From Hydrogenophaga sp. (GTDB lineage: Bacteria > Pseudomonadota > Gammaproteobacteria > Burkholderiales > Burkholderiaceae_C): a DNA stretch of 7,426 nucleotides. The notes under the pieces were generated by a model, which did not search any database, was not told where the DNA came from, and saw only the letters and a program-made list of their open reading frames with translations. Positions 1 through 5,220 of this stretch are shown in pieces. The stretch is from the NCBI GenBank assembly GCA_011390855.1, contig JAABRN010000534.1:1-7426 (forward strand). Direction: 5' to 3'. Each line of letters begins with the position of its first letter. Position 1 is the stretch's first letter. A program made the translations under genes and the position numbers.

Positions 1-644
1 TGCACACAGGGTGCAGACCCAGAGTGGGTGTAGACAGCCACGTTGTTGTGCAGCTTGTCCATGAACTCCCAACCAGCCTGCTCGCCCATGAGCTGCAGCC
101 AGGCGTAGACTGCCTGGTAGCCGGTACCCGAAGACGCGGGGTTAGGCATGACGATCGCGTCTTTGTAGACCGGGTTGGTCAGATCGGCCCACGACGTGGG
201 CTTCGGCATATTGCGCTTGGCGCCCTCGACGGTGTTGTAGCAAGTCACGGCGAGCCAGGCATTCATTCCGGTCCATGTAGCGGGACTCTTGTCGCTACGG
301 AACTTGGGCTTGACCTGCTCGTAGCCTTTCGGGCTGTAGGGGTGAAGTAGCCCCATGGAGTCAAACAGGGCCACACTGGAAGCACCCAGACCCCACACAA
401 CATCAGCGCGCGGATTGTCTTTCTCCGCAAGTACGCGGGCAGTCATGATGCCGGTAGAGTCGCGCACCCAGGCAATCTCGATATCCGGGTTGGCCGCCTC
501 AAAAGCTTGTTTGTAAGGGCCTAGCTGGTCGTTTTCGAGGGCCGTGTACACCGTCAAGCGGGTTTTTTGCGCGAAAGCTGGCAGGGTAAGCACGGCGGTG
601 AGTGCACCCACCAATGCGGTTTTGAAGAGACTTTTGAGCTTCAT
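1..644 (-). CDS. phnS2: Periplasmic substrate-binding protein of an ABC importer, probable 2-aminoethylphosphonate type (3' end outside window)
   Basis: The gene reads leftward from an ATG at 642-644 and stays open to the window edge, giving 214 residues. A GGAG ribosome site lies about five bases upstream. Residues 1-25 form a classic Sec signal peptide (MKLKSLFK, a hydrophobic stretch, then LPAFA with cleavage before Gln26). The mature part begins TRLTVYTALENDQ, followed by WVRDSTGIMTARVLAEK, ADVVWGL, VMPNPASSGTGY and YTHSGSAPC. These are hallmarks of iron/phosphonate-type extracellular binding proteins, and from memory they match best the group annotated as 2-aminoethylphosphonate-binding. 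Such a protein captures its ligand in the periplasm and hands it to an inner-membrane permease and ATPase, whose genes would be expected further left. The divergent GntR-type gene fits, because phosphonate loci in this lineage often carry one. The fold is nearly certain; the ligand is inferred, with Fe(III) or another phosphonate as alternatives. Confidence 0.85.
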   Translation of the reverse strand, partial: MKLKSLFKTALVGALTAVLTLPAFAQKTRLTVYTALENDQLGPYKQAFEAANPDIEIAWVRDSTGIMTARVLAEKDNPRADVVWGLGASSVALFDSMGLLHPYSPKGYEQVKPKFRSDKSPATWTGMNAWLAVTCYNTVEGAKRNMPKPTSWADLTNPVYKDAIVMPNPASSGTGYQAVYAWLQLMGEQAGWEFMDKLHNNVAVYTHSGSAPCV

Positions 645-684
645 AGGTACTCCGACTTGAAGGCATGAACAGAACTGGGTGCCA

Positions 685-717
685 GGCAAGTCCCAACCAC
701 TGTGGGCCTGACTTGCC
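685..717. repeat. Nested 33-bp inverted repeat in the leader of the binding-protein gene
   Basis: GGCAAGTC (685-692) is the exact reverse complement of GACTTGCC (710-717). Inside, CCAC (697-700) pairs with GTGG (702-705). Both dyads share the same centre at base 701, and four bases on each side between them do not pair. The element lies 41 bases before the start codon of the minus-strand binding-protein gene. It could be a regulator-binding site or an RNA hairpin in that gene's 5' leader. No T-run follows on either strand, so a simple terminator is unlikely. Confidence 0.6.
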
Positions 718-740
718 AGCACGAGACAATGGTGGGCGGC

Positions 741-751
741 TTGTGTGACAA
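741..751. promoter_or_regulatory. Candidate GntR/FCD (FadR-type) operator
   Basis: TTGTGTGACAA is a perfect dyad (TTGT, three bases, ACAA) and fits the general operator core of FadR-subfamily regulators, TNGTNNNACNA, at every fixed base. It lies in the divergent region about 60 bases upstream of the start of a regulator of exactly that subfamily, and about 100 bases from the divergent binding-protein start. The expected role is autoregulation plus control of the divergent transporter gene. The match is seen; binding is inferred. Confidence 0.6.
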
Positions 752-755
752 AGTG

Positions 756-789
756 TTGACAGTTGACAGAAGTCCAGGCGACATAGAAT
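756..789 (+). promoter_or_regulatory. Possible sigma-70 promoter for the GntR-type regulator, with tandem TTGACAG
   Basis: The heptamer TTGACAG occurs twice back to back (756-762 and 763-769), so two consensus -35 hexamers sit side by side. Fifteen bases after the second is TAGAAT (784-789), five of six matches to the -10 consensus. The spacing is shorter than the usual 17. The first copy would be 22 bases away and is unlikely to serve. Transcription would start close to 796, leaving a very short leader before the ATG at 809. Confidence 0.45.
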
Positions 790-808
790 TTGCCTAGAGA
801 CCAACACC

Positions 809-1492
809 ATGAACACCACCGCTTCACTTCCACCGATCAACGCGCTCACACTGGTCCAGTCGGCTTCCTTGAGTCACCTGGTCGCCGACTCCATCGAGGA
901 AATGATCCTGGGCGGCACGCTCAGGCCAGGAGTCCGGTTGAATGAAGTCACCCTTGCCCAGCAATTCGGTATCTCCAGGGGCCCGCTCCGGGAGGCACTG
1001 AGCATGTTGGAGGGATCTGGGCTGATCACACAGGAGAAAAATCGCAGCGCCCATGTACGACAGATTTCGCTGGCAGAAGCTGCAGACATCTACGACGTTC
1101 GCGCAGGTCTAGACGCTGCTGCGGGGCGGCTTCTGGCACAACGGATCAGTGACGAACAGCTGCAAACGCTGCGCGTTATGACCAGCGCCATGCACAAAGT
1201 GCAGCCAGACGATGTTGATCGTTTTCACGAACTCAACCTACGCTTCCACGACACCATCGTCGCCATGACGGGAAATGCGGTTCTCATCGACCAGTACCGC
1301 AAGCTCTGCAAGCTGTTGGTACTTTTCAGGCGACGCAACCTGATGGCTCCCATGGCAATCCCCATGTTCGCGGAAGAGCACGCCACCATCGTTGACTTCA
1401 TCGCCGAGCGGGACGGAATGGGCGCAGCAGAGGCGCTATTCGCTCACGCACAAGGTGGCAAGATGCGGATGATGAAAGATGGCGAGATGTGA
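809..1492 (+). CDS. GntR-family (FCD/FadR subfamily) transcriptional regulator, probably of phosphonate uptake
   Basis: The 227-residue protein has the normal length and layout of an FCD-type GntR repressor. The N-terminal winged helix-turn-helix spans about 23-84 (VADSIEEMILGGTLRPGVRLNE, then the recognition segment SRGPLREALSMLEGSGLI at 56-73). The all-helical FCD effector domain spans about 89-215. Candidate metal ligands of that domain are all present: Asn143 (where Asp is also common), His147 in LRFHDTI, His191 in EEHATI and His213 near the end. FCD domains usually bind small carboxylated or phosphorylated metabolites near this metal. The gene is divergent from a probable 2-aminoethylphosphonate-binding protein, which makes control of that uptake locus the simplest reading. 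The ribosome site is weak, but no later Met could give a complete DNA-binding domain. The family is firm; the effector is inferred. Confidence 0.9.
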   Translation: MNTTASLPPINALTLVQSASLSHLVADSIEEMILGGTLRPGVRLNEVTLAQQFGISRGPLREALSMLEGSGLITQEKNRSAHVRQISLAEAADIYDVRAGLDAAAGRLLAQRISDEQLQTLRVMTSAMHKVQPDDVDRFHELNLRFHDTIVAMTGNAVLIDQYRKLCKLLVLFRRRNLMAPMAIPMFAEEHATIVDFIAERDGMGAAEALFAHAQGGKMRMMKDGEM

Positions 1493-1569
1493 GCGCGGAA
1501 GTGTAGTGAGCCTGGAGCGGGCGCAGAATACGCGACCCCAGGGTTGAACCGTCTGTGTGCGGGGCGCCT

Positions 1570-1596
1570 GGCTGCCGCAAAAAGATGGCGGCAGCC
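1570..1596. repeat. Perfect 9-bp stem hairpin between regulator and lysozyme-inhibitor genes
   Basis: GGCTGCCGC (1570-1578) and GCGGCAGCC (1588-1596) are exact reverse complements, separated by a nine-base A-rich loop (AAAAAGATG). The stem is almost all G/C and would fold strongly in RNA. It lies 77 bases after the regulator stop and 60 before the preferred start of the next gene. No T-run follows, so it is not a textbook intrinsic terminator. It may stabilise a 3' end or work with Rho. Confidence 0.5.
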
Positions 1597-1656
1597 TGAG
1601 CTGCTCGGTGGGCGGGAACTGCAATGCATAACGATGATGATGATGGAACCGAGGCC

Positions 1657-2256
1657 ATGGGTCATTCACCCATTCGGCAGATATTGGGGGCGTTGGGCTG
1701 CTCGATCCTGACGGCAGCGGCCGCGGCAGAGGGCCCGGCGTACGACTGCGCCAAAGCCAGCGGCACCGTGGAGAGTCTGATCTGCAGCGATGCGGAGTTG
1801 GCCGCATTGGACCGTGAGATGGCCAGCGTGTATGCGGCGGCGCTGCGCAAAGCTGGGAACGAACATCCGCCAGTACTCAAGGCCCAGCAGCGTGGCTGGA
1901 TCAAGGGACGCAACGACTGCTGGAAGAGCAACGACCTTCGACAATGTGTGGTCGATCTCTACAAGCTGCGGCGCGTGGAATTGCAAGCGCAATACCGGCT
2001 GGTGCCTGTCGCTGCCAGTGCCCGGTACATCTGCGACGGCGACCCACGCAACGAGGTGACCGTGAATTTCTTCCAGACCGACCCGCCCAGCCTCATAGCT
2101 GAACGAGGCGATAGCGTCTCCCTGATGCTGCAGCAAGCCGCCGCCCAGGGTGCCCACTACCAGGGACGCAATGAATCGTTCAGGGCGTATGGGGGCACAG
2201 TCACCGTGGTGTGGGGTTACGGTGCGCCTGAAATGCGCTGCCAGAAGCAGCTATAA
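1657..2256 (+). CDS. Secreted two-domain lysozyme-inhibitor-like protein (LprI N-domain plus MliC-like C-domain)
   Basis: The preferred start at 1657 gives 199 residues. It begins MGHSPIRQ, then a hydrophobic run ending in AAAAA, a plausible Sec signal cut near residue 24. An earlier in-frame ATG at 1624 would add MHNDDDDGTEA, an acidic tail unlike a signal peptide. Residues about 28-113 resemble the LprI/DUF1311 domain: Cys31, Cys43, Cys88 and Cys97, the QQRGWIKGRNDC stretch, and LYKLRRVELQAQY. Residues about 123-196 resemble the MliC fold: YICDGDPRNEVTVNFF, GAHYQG, a glycine-rich strand and a closing Cys195 that probably pairs with Cys126. Both domains are linked to inhibition of host or competitor c-type lysozyme in the periplasm. 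There is no clear lipobox, so it is probably soluble. The gene is convergent with the rhodanese gene. Inhibition by this protein is inferred from family only. Confidence 0.8.
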   Translation: MGHSPIRQILGALGCSILTAAAAAEGPAYDCAKASGTVESLICSDAELAALDREMASVYAAALRKAGNEHPPVLKAQQRGWIKGRNDCWKSNDLRQCVVDLYKLRRVELQAQYRLVPVAASARYICDGDPRNEVTVNFFQTDPPSLIAERGDSVSLMLQQAAAQGAHYQGRNESFRAYGGTVTVVWGYGAPEMRCQKQL

Positions 2257-2315
2257 CGGGGTCTCAACGGCTTGCAAGATCCGCCCCGTGACGCTCTTCG
2301 CAACCCAGTGGTGGG

Positions 2316-2337
2316 GCTCAGTCGATAGCTCAGTCGA
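2316..2337. repeat. 12-bp-period direct repeat across the rhodanese stop codon
   Basis: GCTCAGTCGA occurs at 2316-2325 and again at 2328-2337, separated by TA. Read on the minus strand, the upstream copy contains the last Asp codon and the TGA stop of the rhodanese gene (2330-2332). The second copy, exactly four codons later, contains another in-frame Asp-TGA. This looks like a small tandem duplication that doubled the end of the gene. Confidence 0.7.
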
Positions 2338-2710
2338 AAGAAAGAGTCTCAGGCTTCACAGTGGGTAGGCCTGCTGCCAACCACCCCTCGTAGCCGCCGG
2401 CTACCACCTGCACATTCAGGTAGCCCATCTCCTGCAGGGCGCACGCAGCCAGTGCCGCGCGGCCTCCGGTCAGGCAATACAGGACCAGCTTGACATCCCT
2501 GCGATCGAGTTCGGGGGTCTTGTTCATTCTGAACTCCCGAACACCCCGGGGAATGTGGATGGCACCAGCCAAGTGCCCGGCGGCGTACTCGTCGGGCTCC
2601 CGAACGTCGATCAACGCATCGGCGTGACGGATCTGCTCGAGGGCCTGTTCAGGACCGAGTTCCCGGCACTTTTGTCTGGCGGCCATCACCAGGTCGTGGG
2701 CAGTTTTCAT
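2330..2710 (-). CDS. Single-domain rhodanese (sulfurtransferase), cytoplasmic
   Basis: The ATG at 2708-2710 gives a 126-residue protein with no signal peptide. It shows the single-domain rhodanese pattern: LIDVREPDEYAAGHLAGAIHIPRG (about 33-56), then the catalytic loop C79-L-T-G-G-R84 after the LVLY strand, and GYLNVQVVAGGYEGW near the end. Cys79 would carry the persulfide and Arg84 is the usual active-site arginine. Rhodaneses move sulfane sulfur from donors such as thiosulfate or glutathione persulfide to acceptors such as cyanide or thiols; the acceptor here is unknown. The frame is open far upstream, but that extension is the antisense of the Rieske gene. The ribosome site is poor. It starts 41 bases after the Rieske stop and is probably the last gene of the operon. 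Confidence 0.92.
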   Translation of the reverse strand: MKTAHDLVMAARQKCRELGPEQALEQIRHADALIDVREPDEYAAGHLAGAIHIPRGVREFRMNKTPELDRRDVKLVLYCLTGGRAALAACALQEMGYLNVQVVAGGYEGWLAAGLPTVKPETLSFD

Positions 2711-2751
2711 GGGGGGTCTTGGTGGTTGCTGGTTCTTGGCGGCGGGAGAAG

Positions 2752-3381
2752 TCAGGCTGTTCCGTCTTCGCCTACCAGCAGCGTCTGCTCGGACAGGTAT
2801 TGATGCGGGGGGACCAGCAAGTTGCTGGGGGCAGGCTTGTTGGCAAACACCCGCCCGGCAAAGTCGAACGTCGACCCATGGCATGGGCAGAAAAATCCAC
2901 CCTTCCAGTCGGACCCGACACTGGGATTGGGGCTGCCCTGCTCCAGCTTCACTGGAGAGCAGCCCAGGTGTGTGCAGATACCCACAGCCACCAGCACGTC
3001 CGGTCTGATGGATCGGTGGCCGTTCGTGGCGTAAGGCGGTTGCTGCGCGGCGCGCGACTGGGGGTCTGCGAGTCCATCTGTCGCCTCCAGCTGCGCCAGC
3101 ATTTCGGGAGTGCGACGCATGACCCAGACCGGCTGGCCACGCCACTCCACCACCTTGATCTCGCCAGGCTGGATACTGCCGATGTCTACCTCAACGCTGG
3201 CACCCTGGGCCTTGGCGCGTTCGCTCGGAGTGAAGCTGGCGACCAGCGGAACCGCCACCCCAGCGGTGGCAGCGCACCCCATGGCGGTGGCGGCCACCAA
3301 CCAAGCGCGGCGCTCGGAATCAGGGCTTGGGGCTGGTGCGCAGCCTGCTGCGATATCCAGTGTGGGAACGGGTACTGTCAT
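2752..3381 (-). CDS. petA: Rieske [2Fe-2S] protein of the cytochrome bc1 type (ubiquinol-cytochrome c reductase iron-sulfur subunit)
   Basis: The 209-residue protein has a twin-arginine-like N-terminus (SERRAWLVAATAMG, arginines 24-25) leading into one hydrophobic anchor at about 27-50. The soluble domain carries both Rieske boxes: C136-T-H138-L-G-C141 and C165-P-C167-H168-G-S170. Cys136, His138, Cys165 and His168 would bind the 2Fe-2S cluster, and Cys141-Cys167 form the stabilising disulfide. The ending, GRVFANKPAPSNLLVPPHQYL, is typical of bc1 Rieske subunits rather than ring-hydroxylating dioxygenases. In the complex it passes electrons from quinol to cytochrome c1 at the periplasmic face. 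A GGAG site precedes the ATG by six bases. Oddly, no cytochrome b or c1 gene follows, as it would in a petABC operon; the neighbours are peroxiredoxin and rhodanese. It may be a second Rieske copy. Confidence 0.9.
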   Translation of the reverse strand: MTVPVPTLDIAAGCAPAPSPDSERRAWLVAATAMGCAATAGVAVPLVASFTPSERAKAQGASVEVDIGSIQPGEIKVVEWRGQPVWVMRRTPEMLAQLEATDGLADPQSRAAQQPPYATNGHRSIRPDVLVAVGICTHLGCSPVKLEQGSPNPSVGSDWKGGFFCPCHGSTFDFAGRVFANKPAPSNLLVPPHQYLSEQTLLVGEDGTA

Positions 3382-3424
3382 GGGGTTCTCCAGGAAGAAT
3401 GGCGCGTTGCAAACGCCGAGAGAT

Positions 3425-4063
3425 TCACAGGGACTTTGTCGAGAAGTACCAGTCCTTCATGGCGTAACCCTCGCCCTTGCGTGCCTCGATAGCTGCAGGC
3501 GTCTTGGGCGGCGGCACAATCACATCGCACCCTGGCGTCCAGCCTTCGGGCGTGGCAATCTTGTTGGCGTCGCTGGTCTGCATGGCCTGCAGCAGGCGCA
3601 CGAACTCATCGATGCTGCGGCCGTTGCTCATGGGGTAGTACACCATGGCGCGCAGCTTGCCTTCGGGGTCGATGAAGAAGGTGGCGCGCACGGCCTGTGT
3701 GTCGGCAGCACCGGGGTGGATCATGCCGTAGGCCTGTGCCACTTCCATCTTGATGTCATCAATGATGGGGAAAGGAATCTCCACGCCGAAGCTGTGCTTG
3801 ATGCTCTGCATCCAGGCCAGGTGCGAATAGATGCTGTCGATGGACAGACCCAGCAATTCGCAGTTCATGGACTTGAACTGGTCGGCAGCTTTGGCAAAGC
3901 CAATGAACTCGGTGGTGCACACCGGGGTGAAGTCGGCCGGGTGGGAGAACAGGATCAGCCACTTGCCTTTGTAGTCGGCCAGGCTGCGCTCCCCGTGGGT
4001 GGTGTTGGCCTTGAAGGCGGGTGCGGGCTCGTTGATGCGGGGCAGTCCGAGGGTGTTTTCCAT
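3425..4063 (-). CDS. Peroxiredoxin, Prx6/1-Cys-like subfamily
   Basis: Starting at the ATG at 4061-4063 gives 212 residues (MENTLGLPRINEPAPAF). This start has GGAG six bases upstream, whereas the earlier in-frame ATG at 4073-4075 has none. The active site is P42-A-D-F-T46-P-V-C49-T-T-E, the PxxxTxxC signature with peroxidatic Cys49; Arg126 in AVRATFFIDPEG is the likely partner arginine. The long C-terminal part (GWTPGCDVIVPPP, then KDWYFSTKSL) is the Prx6-like dimerisation domain, and total length fits that group. Such enzymes reduce hydrogen peroxide, organic hydroperoxides or peroxynitrite in the cytoplasm. Two more cysteines exist, Cys68 and Cys179; Cys179 could act as a resolving residue, so a strict 1-Cys mechanism is not certain. 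It is the first gene of a probable operon with Rieske and rhodanese genes. Confidence 0.92.
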   Translation of the reverse strand: MENTLGLPRINEPAPAFKANTTHGERSLADYKGKWLILFSHPADFTPVCTTEFIGFAKAADQFKSMNCELLGLSIDSIYSHLAWMQSIKHSFGVEIPFPIIDDIKMEVAQAYGMIHPGAADTQAVRATFFIDPEGKLRAMVYYPMSNGRSIDEFVRLLQAMQTSDANKIATPEGWTPGCDVIVPPPKTPAAIEARKGEGYAMKDWYFSTKSL

Positions 4064-4165
4064 GACGATCTCCATGAGTTTGAAACAGGGGTTGATGAAC
4101 CGGTCTGACAGCCTGAAAGGCGCAGCGCGATGGAGGCAGTGTCATGCCCACCAGCAGCGCAACGA

Positions 4166-4204
4166 CTGACAAATATCAATGCCCCATTTGGCTTTCGCTA
4201 TATC
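4166..4204 (+). promoter_or_regulatory. Candidate Fnr-like box and -10 element for the BASS transporter gene
   Basis: CTGAC-AAAT-ATCAA (4166-4179) matches eight of ten fixed bases of the Fnr consensus TTGAT-N4-ATCAA. TATATC (4199-4204), or TATCGT two bases later, could be the -10 element. The box centre would then fall near -39 to -41 of the start, the class II position where Fnr-type proteins activate. The region also separates the transporter from the divergent peroxiredoxin gene. The match is imperfect and AT-rich, so chance cannot be excluded. Confidence 0.4.
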
Positions 4205-4235
4205 GTCGATAGCCTGAATGCAAAGGACTTCTTCC

Positions 4236-5204
4236 ATGGGGCAAACCCTCAACTGGCTGCAGAAGAACCTGGCCTGGAGCATCCCCGGCGCCATGCTGCT
4301 GGGGTTGGTTTTCGGTCTGGGTACGCAGGCCGACTTCTTGCGTCTGGCCATACTCCCGCTCACCTTCCTCATGGTCTACCCCATGATGGTGACCATCCGC
4401 GTGGCGGATGTCATGAAACCGGGCGGCCATCGGTTGCAAGGCACGGCGCTGGGCATCAACTTCGTGCTGCTGCCAGCGATGGGTTTTGGCCTGGGGGCGC
4501 TGTTCTTCCCCGATCAGCCCATGGCGCGGCTGGCCTTGCTGCTCACAGCCCTGCTGCCCACGTCGGGTATGACCATTTCCTGGACTGGGTTTGCCAAGGG
4601 CAACGTACCGGCCGCCGTGAAAATGACGGTCATCGGCCTTCTGGCGGGGTCTCTGCTGGCTCCGCTCTATCTGAGGGCACTGCTGGGCGCGGTGGTGGCC
4701 ATACCTGTGCAGCAGGTATTCCTGCAAATTGCGCTCATCGTTTTTCTGCCGCTGGCGCTGGGCAGCCTCACGCGGTACGTGCTGGTGGCGCGCCATGGCG
4801 AGGCGCACTTCAACCAACAACTCAAGCCGCGCTTCCCGCCCTTCTCCACCTTGGGGGTGCTGGGTATCGTCTTCGTGTCCATGGCGCTCAAAGCCCCGGA
4901 CATCGTGACGCAGCCTGCCCTGTTGCCCACCATGCTCGTACCGCTGGCGCTCATGTACGTCATCAACTTTGCGCTCAGCACCTGGATAGGCAGAACCTGG
5001 TTTTCCAGGGCCGATGCCATTGCGCTGGTCTATGGCACCGTCATGCGCAACCTGTCCATTGCGCTGGCCATTGCCATGGGGGTGTTTGGTGCACAGGGCG
5101 CCGATGCAGCCCTGCTCATTGCCCTGGCCTATGTGGTGCAAGTCCAGGCAGCGGCCTGGTATGTCAAGTTGACCAACCGCCTGTTCGGGCCCGCCAGCGA
5201 CTGA
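4236..5204 (+). CDS. Membrane transporter of the bile acid:sodium symporter / ACR3-like (BASS) superfamily
   Basis: The ATG at 4236 gives 322 residues and has AAAGGA eight bases upstream; the earlier ATG at 4218 has no ribosome site. The protein is strongly hydrophobic, with about nine or ten membrane spans (for example LAWSIPGAMLLGLVFGLG, LLLTALLPTSGMTISW, LGVLGIVFVSMAL, IALAIAMGVFG and the last near ALLIALAYVVQVQAAAW). The LLPTSGM segment and the late MRNLSIALAIAM segment, in positions where BASS/ACR3 proteins break helices at the ion site, support the fold. The protein has no cysteine at all, so the cysteine used by arsenite exporters of the ACR3 group is missing; arsenite export is therefore doubtful, and an organic anion with sodium or protons is an alternative. 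It is divergent from peroxiredoxin and ends 16 bases from the convergent Crp/Fnr gene. Substrate unknown. Confidence 0.82.
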   Translation: MGQTLNWLQKNLAWSIPGAMLLGLVFGLGTQADFLRLAILPLTFLMVYPMMVTIRVADVMKPGGHRLQGTALGINFVLLPAMGFGLGALFFPDQPMARLALLLTALLPTSGMTISWTGFAKGNVPAAVKMTVIGLLAGSLLAPLYLRALLGAVVAIPVQQVFLQIALIVFLPLALGSLTRYVLVARHGEAHFNQQLKPRFPPFSTLGVLGIVFVSMALKAPDIVTQPALLPTMLVPLALMYVINFALSTWIGRTWFSRADAIALVYGTVMRNLSIALAIAMGVFGAQGADAALLIALAYVVQVQAAAWYVKLTNRLFGPASD

Positions 5205-5220
5205 GCACGCCCGGCTTCAG

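Noticed and set aside
1624..1656. Earlier start for the lysozyme-inhibitor gene (MHNDDDDGTEA).
   Set aside because: It would put four aspartates ahead of the signal peptide, which is unfavourable for export. A GGGA ribosome site does lie close, so it is not fully excluded.
2330..3145. Long 5' extension of the rhodanese frame into the Rieske gene.
   Set aside because: Only the last 126 codons show rhodanese sequence; the rest is a shadow of the Rieske gene. No frameshift or fusion is needed because both genes are complete.
3396..3418. Small hairpin GCGTT-TGC-AACGC (minus strand) between the peroxiredoxin and Rieske genes, considered as a terminator.
   Set aside because: The stem is five bases with no T-run; the genes are 43 bases apart on the same strand and are better read as one operon.
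4064..4075. Earlier start for peroxiredoxin (MEIV).
   Set aside because: The GGAG inside those codons is well spaced for the ATG at 4061-4063, while nothing like a ribosome site precedes the earlier ATG.
3110..4108. A 332-codon plus-strand frame opposite the Rieske and peroxiredoxin genes.
   Set aside because: Fully explained by antisense reading of two well-identified genes; no family features of its own.
4176..5141. A 321-codon minus-strand frame opposite the transporter.
   Set aside because: Rich in Gln, His, Gly and Arg with no hydrophobic core or family motif; a mirror of the third-position GC bias of the transporter gene.
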